Positions 1 through 6,902 of a stretch of 8,330 nucleotides of DNA are shown here, one piece after another (within the stretch, counting starts at the first letter, position 1; every line of letters begins with the position of its first letter). The translations under genes were made by a program, and so were the position numbers. The stretch is taken from positions 1 through 8,330 of the forward strand of contig JBDIBB010000160.1 in assembly GCA_039812685.1 (NCBI GenBank), written 5' to 3'. The stretch is from JBDIBB01 sp039812685. Its GTDB lineage: Bacteria > Acidobacteriota > Vicinamibacteria > Vicinamibacterales > JAFNAJ01. The notes under the pieces are model-generated. The model was not told the origin of the DNA, ran no database searches, and was given only the letters and a program-made list of their open reading frames with translations.

Positions 1-21
1 TCCCAACTGCGCTACAGGCCC
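1..21 (-). tRNA. 5' end of a tRNA gene, cut by the window edge
   Basis: Read on the minus strand from position 21 down to 1, the sequence is GGGCCTG-TA-GCGC-AGTTGGGA. This matches the canonical start of a tRNA: a 7-nt acceptor strand, U8 and A9, a 4-nt D-stem strand GCGC, then a D loop with A14 and the invariant G18-G19 pair. The anticodon, T arm and 3' end lie outside the window, so the amino acid cannot be assigned; the acceptor strand alone would suit several tRNAs. A well-formed promoter at 40-68 on the same strand supports a real, transcribed gene. No protein gene lies between it and the divergent phosphorylase. Confidence 0.82.
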
Positions 22-39
22 ACCCCGAACGGACTTCAG

Positions 40-68
40 ATAGTAGCCTCAAACGCGCCACGCGTCAA
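40..68 (-). promoter_or_regulatory. Sigma-70-like promoter of the tRNA gene
   Basis: On the minus strand, TTGACG (68-63) is followed by exactly 17 bp and then TACTAT (45-40). These are five of six matches to the -35 consensus TTGACA and five of six to the -10 consensus TATAAT, at the ideal spacing. Transcription would start around position 33, giving a leader of roughly 12 nt before the tRNA 5' end at 21. It is the best promoter match I found in the window, and a strong housekeeping promoter is what a stable-RNA gene would be expected to have. Confidence 0.78.
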
Positions 69-74
69 AGAGCG

Positions 75-99
75 CGCCGGGGAGCGCGAGGCCCCGGCG
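75..99. repeat. Perfect 8-bp inverted repeat between divergent promoters
   Basis: CGCCGGGG at 75-82 and CCCCGGCG at 92-99 are exact reverse complements separated by 9 nt (83-91). The repeat begins 6 bp upstream of the tRNA promoter -35 box and lies about 65 bp upstream of the candidate phosphorylase -10 box. It has no adjacent T-tract on either strand, so it is a poor intrinsic terminator. It could be an operator, a transcription barrier between the divergent genes, or a chance product of high GC content. Confidence 0.45.
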
Positions 100-163
100 T
101 TGGCTGCCACGGGGGGGCCGGCGGCGGGCGTCCCGCGCACGCCACACCCGCAGGTCAACGGGT

Positions 164-202
164 CATAATTGGCAGGCGACCCGGTGCCCCGCCACGAGGT
201 GA
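164..202 (+). promoter_or_regulatory. Candidate -10 box and ribosome binding site of the phosphorylase gene
   Basis: CATAAT at 164-169 is a five-of-six match to the -10 consensus in an otherwise AT-poor stretch. No good -35 box lies 16-18 bp upstream (GCCACA at 141-146 is the 17-bp position), so it would be a weak or activator-dependent promoter. The Shine-Dalgarno sequence GAGGTGA at 196-202 is followed by CCC and then the ATG at 206; the close spacing still suits pairing through its GAGG core. Confidence 0.4.
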
Positions 203-205
203 CCC

Positions 206-2752
206 ATGCGCGTCGAGGCCTTCACCGTCATCCCCGCCCTGCCGGCCGAGCTCGAAGGCCTGCGCGAGATGGCCTACAACCTGCTCTGGACCTGGGACGA
301 TGACCTGCGCGGGCTGTTTCAACGGCTCGACCGCCGGTTGTGGGACGACACCTACCAGAACCCCGTGCGCATGCTCGGAATCATCCCGCAGGAGCGCCTC
401 CGGGAACGTGCGGCCGACGACAGCTTCATGGCCTACTACGCGCGGACCTACGCGCGCTACAGGGACTACCTCGCCGAACGCACGTGGTGGGACCAGCGGC
501 AGGCCGATCGGCCGCTGATCGCGTATTTTTCCGCCGAATTCGGCCTCGCGGAGTGTCTCCCCATCTACTCGGGCGGCCTCGGTGTGCTCTCGGGCCACCA
601 CCTCAAGAGCGCCAGCGACCTCGGCGTCCCGCTGGTCGGCGTGGGGCTGCTGTATCAGCAGGGCTACTTCCGGCAGTACCTGACGGGCGACGGCTGGCAG
701 CAGGAGTCGTACCCGATCAACGACTTCTCCGATCTCCCGATTCGCCCCGTGGCCGGTGATGGCGGCGGCCCGCTGCGCGTGGAGCTGGAACTGGACGGCC
801 ATCGGCTGCTCGTGCAGGTCTGGCGCGCGGAGGTGGGACGGCTGCCGCTCTTCCTGCTCGACACGAACCTGCCGGAGAACCCCGCCGGCCTGCGCGACAT
901 CACGGACCAGCTCTACGGCGGCGACACGGAGAACCGCATCCGGCAGGAACTCGTGCTCGGCGTCGGCGGCCTGCGCGCGCTGCACGCGATGAACCTGCGG
1001 CCCGTGGTCTGCCACATGAACGAGGGGCATTCGGCCTTCCTCAGCCTCGAGCGCATCCGGCTGCTGATGAAGGACCAGGGCCTGGGGTACGCCGCCGCGC
1101 GAGAGGCGGCGCGCGCCGGCAACGTGTTCACGTCGCACACGCCGGTACCGGCGGGCATCGACGTGTTCACCGCCGCCCTCGTCGATAAATACCTCGGCCC
1201 GCACCAGCGCGAACTGGGCATCTCGCGCGACGACCTGCTCGCGCTGGGCGCCGAGAACCACAACGGGCCGACGGCCGGCTTCAACATGGCCGGCCTCGCG
1301 TTGCGCAACGCCGCCTTCGTCAACGGCGTGAGCCGCCTGCACGGCGAGGTTTCGCGCGGGCTGCTGCGGAAGTACCTGCCCGATGTCCCGGTCGACGAGA
1401 TGCCGGTGGGCCACGTGACCAACGGCGCCCACACGCGCAGCTGCGTATCGCGCGAGATGGCCGGCCTCTTCGACCGCTACCTGGGCCCCGACTGGTGGCG
1501 CCAGCCCGCCCGCGCCGAGACGTGGGAGGGGATCGACGCGATCCCCGACGAGGAGTTGTGGGCCACCCACGAGCGCCGGCGCGAGCGGCTGGTCGCCTTC
1601 GCCCGGCGGCGCCTGGTGCGGCAACTCACGGCGCGCGGCGCCGCCCAGCGCGACATCGAACGGGCGCGCGGCGTGCTCGCCACCGGCGCGCTCACCATCG
1701 GCTTCGCGCGCCGCTTCGCCACCTACAAGCGCGCGAACCTGATCCTGGCCAGCGTGGAGCGGTTGAAGCACATCCTGTTCAACGCCGATCGCCCCGTGCA
1801 GATCATCTTCGCGGGCAAGGCGCACCCGCGCGACAACGAGGGCAAGGAGGTGCTGAAGGCGATCGTGCAGTTCTGTCTCGGCGACGAGATGCGCCGCAGC
1901 GCGGTGTTCATCGAGGACTACGATCTCGTCGTGGCGCGCTACCTGGTGCAGGGCGTCGACCTCTGGCTCAACACCCCGCTGCGTGGCCTCGAGGCCAGCG
2001 GGACCTCCGGCATGAAGGTGGTTCCCAACGGGGGGCTCAACCTCAGCGTCCTCGACGGCTGGTGGCCCGAAGGCTACACGCCGGAGACCGGATGGTCGAT
2101 CGGCAAGGGCGAGGACTATCAGGACCGGGCCTATCAGGACCACGTCGAATCGGAGGCGCTGTACGATCTGCTCGAGAAGGACGTGGTGCCGCTGTTCTAC
2201 GATCGCGACGTGGACCGGCTCCCACGACGCTGGCTGGCCCGCATGAAGGCGTCGATGAAGCGCCTGGCGCCGCAGTTCAGTGCCAACCGGATGCTGTGGG
2301 AGTACGGCGAGCACTACTACCTGCCGGCGGCACGCTACCACGCCGAACTGGTGGCCGACGGCGGCGCGCGCGCGCAGCGCCTGGCCGACTGGAAAACCAG
2401 GGTGTTCCGGCAATGGGCGCGCGTGGCGGTCGAGCGGGTCGATGCCAGGTCGTCGGGCACGCACCTGGTCGGCGAGTCGCTGCCGGTGGCGGCCATCGTC
2501 AACCTCGGCGGGCTCACGCCAGACGAGGTGTGCGTGGAGGCGTGCCACGGCCGCCTCGACGACAAGCAGCAGATCGTCACCGCCAGGGCCGTGCGCCTGA
2601 AGCTCGACGGCTCGCCAGGCGATGGCCGGCATCGCTTCACCGGCGAGATCCCGTGCGACCACAGCGGTACCAACGGTTTCACGGTGCGCGTGCGCCCGTG
2701 TCATCCGGATGCCAACAACCTGCTGGCCACGGGCCTGATGCGGTGGTGGTGA
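206..2752 (+). CDS. glgP: Alpha-glucan (glycogen/maltodextrin) phosphorylase, GT35 family, DUF3417-containing type
   Basis: This 848-residue cytoplasmic enzyme should use phosphate and pyridoxal phosphate to release glucose-1-phosphate from the non-reducing ends of alpha-1,4-glucans. The N-terminal domain (about residues 10-100, with NLLWTWDDDLRGLF) matches DUF3417, which marks the short bacterial/archaeal phosphorylase subfamily. Core motifs follow in order: AYFSAEFGLAE (106-116), SGGLGVLSGHHLK (122-134), HMNEGHSAF (270-278), TSHTPVPAG (309-317), GFARRFATYKR (499-509), EDYDLVVARYLV (570-581) and EASGTSGMK (596-604). K604 is the expected Schiff-base lysine for the cofactor. A beta-rich tail of about 120 residues is also typical of the subfamily, and the length is normal. 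The start is set by GAGGTGA just upstream and by the intact N-terminal domain. No other glycogen genes are adjacent, so regulation and in vivo substrate (glycogen versus maltodextrin) are not shown. One local difference: NTPLRGLEAS replaces the NTPRRPLEAS form I recall as usual. Confidence 0.96.
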   Translation: MRVEAFTVIPALPAELEGLREMAYNLLWTWDDDLRGLFQRLDRRLWDDTYQNPVRMLGIIPQERLRERAADDSFMAYYARTYARYRDYLAERTWWDQRQADRPLIAYFSAEFGLAECLPIYSGGLGVLSGHHLKSASDLGVPLVGVGLLYQQGYFRQYLTGDGWQQESYPINDFSDLPIRPVAGDGGGPLRVELELDGHRLLVQVWRAEVGRLPLFLLDTNLPENPAGLRDITDQLYGGDTENRIRQELVLGVGGLRALHAMNLRPVVCHMNEGHSAFLSLERIRLLMKDQGLGYAAAREAARAGNVFTSHTPVPAGIDVFTAALVDKYLGPHQRELGISRDDLLALGAENHNGPTAGFNMAGLALRNAAFVNGVSRLHGEVSRGLLRKYLPDVPVDEMPVGHVTNGAHTRSCVSREMAGLFDRYLGPDWWRQPARAETWEGIDAIPDEELWATHERRRERLVAFARRRLVRQLTARGAAQRDIERARGVLATGALTIGFARRFATYKRANLILASVERLKHILFNADRPVQIIFAGKAHPRDNEGKEVLKAIVQFCLGDEMRRSAVFIEDYDLVVARYLVQGVDLWLNTPLRGLEASGTSGMKVVPNGGLNLSVLDGWWPEGYTPETGWSIGKGEDYQDRAYQDHVESEALYDLLEKDVVPLFYDRDVDRLPRRWLARMKASMKRLAPQFSANRMLWEYGEHYYLPAARYHAELVADGGARAQRLADWKTRVFRQWARVAVERVDARSSGTHLVGESLPVAAIVNLGGLTPDEVCVEACHGRLDDKQQIVTARAVRLKLDGSPGDGRHRFTGEIPCDHSGTNGFTVRVRPCHPDANNLLATGLMRWW

Positions 2753-2753
2753 G

Positions 2754-2772
2754 CCGCGGCGCGGCCCCGCGG
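2754..2772 (+). terminator. Weak GC hairpin just after the phosphorylase stop
   Basis: CCGCGG at 2754-2759 pairs with CCGCGG at 2767-2772 around a 7-nt loop, starting 2 nt past the TGA at 2750-2752. The 3' side continues GGTTG, so there is no real U-tract. It could stabilise the mRNA end or assist termination, but hairpins of this kind arise readily by chance at this base composition. The rest of the 121-bp gap to the next gene shows no clear promoter. Confidence 0.22.
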
Positions 2773-2873
2773 GGTTGCGCCGATGGCGCCTGGTGCGCGG
2801 CGATCCGGCCCCAGGCCAGCGGCCCGAAGAAGACTCAGCCCGTCGTTCGTCTGGTCCGAGGGAGTGTCCATCC

Positions 2874-5099
2874 ATGAAGCCGTCCCGTTGCGTCGTGTTC
2901 GCCGCGCTCGTGCTGCTGCCCGTTGTCGCCCGCGCCGAGGAGGGCATGTGGATGCCCCGGCAGATCCCCGCCCTCGCCGCGCAACTGCGCGCCATGGGCT
3001 TCACCGGCGACCCCGAGTCCTTCGCCGACCTCACGGGCCAGCCGATGGGCGCCGTGGTCTCGCTCGGCGGCTGCACCGCGTCGTTCGTCTCGCCCGACGG
3101 CCTGATCGTCACCAACCACCACTGCGTGGTGGGTGGCCTGCAGTTCAACTCGACCCCCGAGCGGAACCTGCTGCGCGATGGGTTCCTGGCGCCCACGCGC
3201 GAGGCCGAGCTGTCGGACGGGCCGGGTTCGCGCGTGTTCGTCACCACGGCGGTGACCGACGTGACGAAGGCCATCACCGGCGGCATCGATGCGAAGGTCT
3301 CCGACCGCGAGCGCTACGACATCATCGACCGGCGCGTGAAGGAGCGGGTGGCCGCCTGCGAGGCCGACGGGTCGCGCTGCCGGGTGGCCTCGTTCTTCGA
3401 GGGGCGGGAGTACTTCGAGATCAGGCAGCTCGAGATCCGGGACGTCCGCCTGGTCTACGCGCCGGCCGAGGGCATCGGCCTCTTCGGCGGTGACACCGAC
3501 AACTGGCGCTGGCCACGGCACACCGGCGACTGGAGCTTCCTGCGCGCCTACGTCGGCCGCGACGGCCGCCCGGCCTCCTACTCGAAGGACAACGTTCCCT
3601 ACCGTCCGGCGCACTGGCTGAAGGTGTCGGCCGCGGGCGTGAGGCCCGACGACCTGGTGTTCGTCGTCGGGTATCCGGGACGCACGGCGCGGCACCAGAC
3701 CTACGCCGAGACGAAAGAGACGATGGAGTGGGGGCTGCCGCGCATGATCCAGAGCTTCGAGCAGCAACTGGCGATCATCGAGGCGGTCACCAAGGGGGAT
3801 CAGGCGCTGGCGCTGAAGGCGGCCGGCCGGGTGCAGGGCCTCTCCAACAGCCTCATCAACAGCCGGGGCGTGCTGGAGGGGATGATCAAGGGCGGCGCGC
3901 TCGCGCAGAAGCAGCGGCGCGAGCAGGAGCTGCTCGACTGGATTGCGGCCAGCCCCGCCCGCCAGCAGCGCTACGGCGCCACGCTGAACGAACTGCGTGC
4001 GCTGCAGGCGCAGAGCGAAGCGACGCGCGAGCGTGATGCCACGCTCAACGGCCTCGGCACGAGTTCCAGCTACCTCGGCGCCGCGCAGACGATCTACCGC
4101 CTGTCGGTGGAGCGCCCGAAGTCCGACGTGGCGCGGGAGCAGGGGTACCAGGAGCGCGACTGGCCGCGGATCCGCGAGGGGCAGGAGCGGCTGCAGCGGA
4201 CGATCGACCCGAAGCTGGATCGCCCCCTGCTGCGCTGGGCGCTCGGCAGGGCCGCGGCGCTGCCAGACGGCCAGCGCATCGCGCCGATCGACCGGGCGAT
4301 TGGCCTCTCACCCACGATGGACGCTTCCGCGGCGGCCGCCGCCATCGACAGGTACCTCGACACGCTCTACGCCAACACGACGCTCGCCGATCGGGACGCT
4401 CGCCTGGCACTGCTCGATCGCAGCACCGCCGAGCTCGAGGCCGGCGGCGACGCGTTCATCACGCTGGCCGCGGCGCTCGAGCCGATGGCGCTGGCCAACC
4501 GCGAGGCGGCGAAGGCGCGCGCCGGCGCGGCCGCCCGCCTGCGCCCGGTCCTCATGGACGCCATGCTCGAGAAGGCCGGCGGCCTGCTCGCGCCCGACGC
4601 CAACAGCACGCTGCGCGTCACCTTCGGGCAGGTGAAGGGCGTGGATGCGGCCGACGGCCTCTACTACAAGCCCCTGACCACGCTGCGCGGCATCGTGGAG
4701 AAGCACACGGGCGAGGGCGAGTTCGACGCGCCGAAGGCGGAGCTCGACGCCATCGCGGCGCTGCGCGCGGGAAAGGCGACGCCGTTCCTCGACAAGGCCC
4801 TGGGGGACGTGCCGGTGAACTTCCTCTCGACGGTGGACACGACCGGCGGCAACTCGGGTTCGCCCACGCTCAACGCGCGCGGCGAGCTCGTGGGCCTGCT
4901 CTTCGACGGCACCTACGAATCGGTGTCCTCCGACTACCTCTTCGACGCCGTGAAGACGCGGTCGATTCACGTCGACGCGCGCTACATGCTGTGGACGATG
5001 GCGGAGGTGGACGGCGCCGGGCGGCTGCTGGAGGAAATGGGCGTGTCGCTGACGGCGCCAGCGGCGGTGGCCGTCGGGGCCGCGGCGGGAGCGCGTTGA
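2874..5099 (+). CDS. Secreted S46 family serine dipeptidyl-peptidase (DPP7-like)
   Basis: The product has 741 residues and should remove dipeptides from the N termini of oligopeptides in the periplasm. Residues 1-21 form a signal peptide (basic start, hydrophobic core, ARA cleavage site), leaving EEGMWMP, the usual mature start of the family. The chymotrypsin-like triad is complete: H83 in TNHHC, D219 in PRHTGDWS and S661 in GGNSGSP. N210 and W211 (GGDTDNW), N325 (GLSN) and D678 match, as I recall the structural work, the residues holding the substrate's free amino group. A mostly helical stretch (about 280-590) fits the lid inserted in the protease fold. G679 follows D678 where the acid-specific DPP11 enzymes carry arginine, so hydrophobic or broad P1 preference is more likely. 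The ATG at 2874 is preceded by GAGGGAG (2858-2864). An in-frame start at 2775 would add 33 Arg-rich residues ahead of the signal peptide and was not chosen. Length is normal for S46. Confidence 0.95.
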   Translation: MKPSRCVVFAALVLLPVVARAEEGMWMPRQIPALAAQLRAMGFTGDPESFADLTGQPMGAVVSLGGCTASFVSPDGLIVTNHHCVVGGLQFNSTPERNLLRDGFLAPTREAELSDGPGSRVFVTTAVTDVTKAITGGIDAKVSDRERYDIIDRRVKERVAACEADGSRCRVASFFEGREYFEIRQLEIRDVRLVYAPAEGIGLFGGDTDNWRWPRHTGDWSFLRAYVGRDGRPASYSKDNVPYRPAHWLKVSAAGVRPDDLVFVVGYPGRTARHQTYAETKETMEWGLPRMIQSFEQQLAIIEAVTKGDQALALKAAGRVQGLSNSLINSRGVLEGMIKGGALAQKQRREQELLDWIAASPARQQRYGATLNELRALQAQSEATRERDATLNGLGTSSSYLGAAQTIYRLSVERPKSDVAREQGYQERDWPRIREGQERLQRTIDPKLDRPLLRWALGRAAALPDGQRIAPIDRAIGLSPTMDASAAAAAIDRYLDTLYANTTLADRDARLALLDRSTAELEAGGDAFITLAAALEPMALANREAAKARAGAAARLRPVLMDAMLEKAGGLLAPDANSTLRVTFGQVKGVDAADGLYYKPLTTLRGIVEKHTGEGEFDAPKAELDAIAALRAGKATPFLDKALGDVPVNFLSTVDTTGGNSGSPTLNARGELVGLLFDGTYESVSSDYLFDAVKTRSIHVDARYMLWTMAEVDGAGRLLEEMGVSLTAPAAVAVGAAAGAR

Positions 5100-5444
5100 G
5101 TCGAGGCAGCCTCGCCTCGGCGTTCTCGGGGCCAGCGGCCGCGCCTCCAGGGCCGGCCGCCAGGAGCTGTCGCACCTGCCGGCAGCGGCGGCCGGACGCG
5201 TGAGGCGCGTGCCGTCCCGCACGGCGCTGTCGGGCGCGCCCGGCTTCGGCGTTTCGTCCCACTCGATCCGTCCCGCCGGCCGGTCTCGCCGCGGGGCCTG
5301 TGCTACCGTGTACGCCTCGATCAGTCGACATCCCCCCGCCGCGCTGCCTCGTGACCCGGGGACGCTCCGCTGGTTGGCGAGCCTGGCACCCGCACGATTC
5401 TCGTGTGATGGCGCACGGGCGCACCATGGAAGCTGAGGCCATCG
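5100..5444. other. Gene-free gap between the peptidase and radical SAM genes
   Basis: I see no convincing gene here; the reading frames that cross it give Arg/Pro/Ala-rich, low-complexity products. Right after the peptidase stop, CGAGGC (5102-5107) and GCCTCG (5109-5114) form a short inverted repeat. GCGGCCG (5135-5141) and CGGCCGC (5154-5160) form another with a 12-nt loop. Neither has a T-tract, so both are weak terminator candidates at best. The right half holds a possible extended -10 element at 5301-5309. Confidence 0.6.
5301..5309 (+). promoter_or_regulatory. Possible extended -10 promoter element for the radical SAM gene
   Basis: TGCTACCGT has the TG-n-TAnnnT layout of an extended -10 promoter, keeping the three most important -10 bases (T, A and the final T). 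No recognisable -35 box lies 16-18 bp upstream, which extended -10 promoters can tolerate. If used, it would give a leader of roughly 130 nt before the ATG at 5445. The motif is short and could be chance. Confidence 0.3.
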
Positions 5445-6506
5445 ATGCAGGGTATCTTCGGCGCCTGGGGCCGGATCCTCCGTGGGTACACCCCCGCGCT
5501 GTCGATCGAGATCACCCGCGAATGCCCGCTGCGCTGCCCCGGGTGCTATGCCTACGGCGATCAGCACCTGGGCGGGGCCGCCACGCTGCGGCAGTTGAGC
5601 GATTTCAGGGGCGCCGACCTCGTCGGCCGCGTCCTTGGCGTCGTGGACGAACACCGGCCACTGCACGTGTCGATCATCGGCGGCGAGCCGCTGGTCCGGT
5701 TTCGCGAGCTCGACGAGATTCTGCCGGCCATCGCCGCGCGAGGCATCCACACGCAACTGGTGACGAGCGCCGTCCGGCCGATCCCGGCCCACTGGGGCGA
5801 CATTCCGCGCCTGAAGCTGGTGGTGTCGATCGACGGGCTGCAGCCCGAGCACGACGCGCGGCGCGCGCCGGCCACGTACGCGCGCATCCTGAAGCACGTC
5901 GAGGGCGTGCCCATCACGGTGCACTGCACGGTGACGCGCCAGCAGGCGAGCCGCGACGGCTACCTGCGCGAGTTCGTGGGCTCGTGGTCGGCGGTGCCCT
6001 CCACGCGCCAGATCTGGATCAGCCTCTACACGCCGCAGGCGGGCGAGGTGTCGGACGAGCGCCTCACGCCCGATCTGCGATCGCGCGTGGTGACCGAGTT
6101 GCTGGCGCTGCGCGGCGAGTTCCCGAAGCTCGACATGGCCAAGGGGATGATCGAGTCGTACGCGCATCCGCCGGAGTCGCCCGACACGTGCGTCTTCGCG
6201 CGGACGACCACGTGCCTGTCGGCCGACCTCGCGACGAAGGTCGCGCCCTGCCAGTTCGGCGGTACGCCGGACTGCGCCGAGTGTGGTTGCATCGCGTCGG
6301 CCGGGCTCGCCGCCGTCGGGCGCCATCGCCTGCCCGGCGGCATCCGCGTCGGCGCCGTGTTCGATGCGTCACTCTGGGTTGGTGATCGGGTGCGCGGCTG
6401 GCGCGTGCGCCAGACTGGGCGGGCGCCCGGGCCAGCGCCGGTGCCGGCGCTGCGGGTGTCCGGCGCGGTGCCGCCCGACGCCTCGATCGCGCCGGGAAGT
6501 CGCTGA
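5445..6506 (+). CDS. Radical SAM protein of unknown function with a cysteine-rich C-terminal region
   Basis: The 353-residue product carries the radical SAM signature near its N terminus: C27xxxC31xxC34 in ECPLRCPGCYAYGD, which would bind the 4Fe-4S cluster that cleaves S-adenosylmethionine. Further family features follow: IIGGEPL (the GGE SAM-binding motif), then the strand LKLVVSIDGLQPEHD. After the barrel comes a second cysteine group, C249, C257, C269, C277, C280 and C282, the last three as CAECGC. This resembles the auxiliary-cluster regions of SPASM/twitch-type enzymes, although the spacing is not the classic one. The region after about residue 308 is Ala/Pro/Arg-rich and looks unconserved. 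The protein has no signal peptide and should be cytoplasmic. The start is supported by GAGG at 5435-5438, 6 nt before the ATG. No precursor peptide, carrier or partner enzyme is visible nearby, so neither peptide modification nor a metabolic role can be chosen. Confidence 0.88.
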   Translation: MQGIFGAWGRILRGYTPALSIEITRECPLRCPGCYAYGDQHLGGAATLRQLSDFRGADLVGRVLGVVDEHRPLHVSIIGGEPLVRFRELDEILPAIAARGIHTQLVTSAVRPIPAHWGDIPRLKLVVSIDGLQPEHDARRAPATYARILKHVEGVPITVHCTVTRQQASRDGYLREFVGSWSAVPSTRQIWISLYTPQAGEVSDERLTPDLRSRVVTELLALRGEFPKLDMAKGMIESYAHPPESPDTCVFARTTTCLSADLATKVAPCQFGGTPDCAECGCIASAGLAAVGRHRLPGGIRVGAVFDASLWVGDRVRGWRVRQTGRAPGPAPVPALRVSGAVPPDASIAPGSR

Positions 6507-6524
6507 TCCCCTCGAGAACGCTCG

Positions 6525-6542
6525 TCGGCCCCGCCGGGCCGA
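6525..6542 (+). terminator. Possible terminator hairpin after the radical SAM gene
   Basis: TCGGCCC (6525-6531) and GGGCCGA (6536-6542) are perfect reverse complements around a 4-nt loop (CGCC), 18 nt after the TGA at 6504-6506. A G-T wobble could add one more pair. The downstream bases TCCGTCGTC are only pyrimidine-leaning, not a true U-tract, so termination efficiency is uncertain. Confidence 0.4.
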
Positions 6543-6871
6543 TCCGTCGTCACCGTGCCTGGCGGCGCGAGCCCCCTCCGTTGGGCGCGGGCCGAAGCGG
6601 CGGATCGAATCACACGGGCATGCCGGTCCGGCCGGCTGTCACGCCAGGCTGTTCTGCCGGCTGACGCGCGCCTCGCCCCTATCCAATCGCCCGGATGCCC
6701 GCGCCGGATTCGTGGATCGCGCCGGCGGGTCCGCCAGGGGCGGCGGCGCCGTCGCTCGATTCCATGGGGCCGCGACCCGCTGCCCGGGTTCGCATCGCAC
6801 TTGCAGTCGCTTCAATGCCCCGGCGCTGAACCGCTGGAACCAGCTTCCAGCCGAGCCCCCGACATCGTGAG

Positions 6872-6897
6872 CCGCCGCGACACGCGGCGGGAGGAGG
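6872..6897 (+). promoter_or_regulatory. Perfect 8-bp hairpin abutting the receptor's strong Shine-Dalgarno sequence
   Basis: CCGCCGCG (6872-6879) and CGCGGCGG (6883-6890) pair perfectly around a 3-nt ACA loop. The Shine-Dalgarno GGGAGGAGG (6889-6897) starts within the last two bases of the stem and ends 5 nt before the ATG at 6903. The core AGGAGG stays unpaired, but a ribosome would sit directly against an all-GC stem. The structure may tune translation or protect the mRNA 5' end; no ligand-binding riboswitch architecture is apparent. Confidence 0.5.
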
Positions 6898-6902
6898 CGA
6901 CC

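Larger units (their letters stand above)
6507..6902. other. Gene-free gap before the TonB-dependent receptor
   Basis: About 396 bp separate the radical SAM stop from the receptor start. Reading frames through it give Arg/Pro/Ala-rich peptides typical of non-coding high-GC DNA. An in-frame extension of the receptor back to an ATG at 6555 lacks any secretion signal ahead of the true signal peptide. The gap contains a possible terminator hairpin near its left end and a strong hairpin abutting the receptor's ribosome binding site. I found no convincing -35/-10 pair; TTGCAG at 6801-6806 has no acceptable -10 partner. Confidence 0.6.

Noticed and set aside
2116..2141. Direct 11-bp repeat CTATCAGGACC, offset by 15 bp, inside the phosphorylase gene
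   Set aside because: It keeps the frame and encodes the ordinary DYQDRAYQD segment of a full-length enzyme; it is most simply explained by similar residues using the same codons.
2775..2873. Upstream in-frame ATG for the S46 peptidase
   Set aside because: It would add 33 basic, non-hydrophobic residues in front of a clear signal peptide; the ATG at 2874 has a Shine-Dalgarno sequence and the signal peptide directly after it.
155..3286. A 1043-codon open frame on the minus strand antisense to the phosphorylase and the start of the peptidase
   Set aside because: It lies opposite two well-supported genes, its product is Arg/His/Val-rich without a recognisable domain, and long antisense frames are expected where third positions are nearly all G or C.
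5384..5400. TGGCAC resembling the -24 half of a sigma-54 promoter
   Set aside because: The -12 half (TTGC or at least GC at the right spacing) is absent; the bases there read CGATT.
4308..6326. A 672-codon open frame on the minus strand across the peptidase end, the gap and the radical SAM gene
   Set aside because: It is antisense to two recognisable genes and encodes low-complexity Arg/Gly/Ala/His-rich sequence with no motif.
5300..6385. A 361-codon open frame overlapping the radical SAM gene on the same strand
   Set aside because: Its product is Arg/His/Ala-rich with no motif, whereas the overlapping frame has the radical SAM cysteine signature and a ribosome binding site.
6555..6902. Start of the receptor at an upstream in-frame ATG at 6555
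   Set aside because: The extra 116 residues are Arg-rich non-coding-like sequence and would bury the signal peptide; the ATG at 6903 has a near-ideal ribosome binding site.
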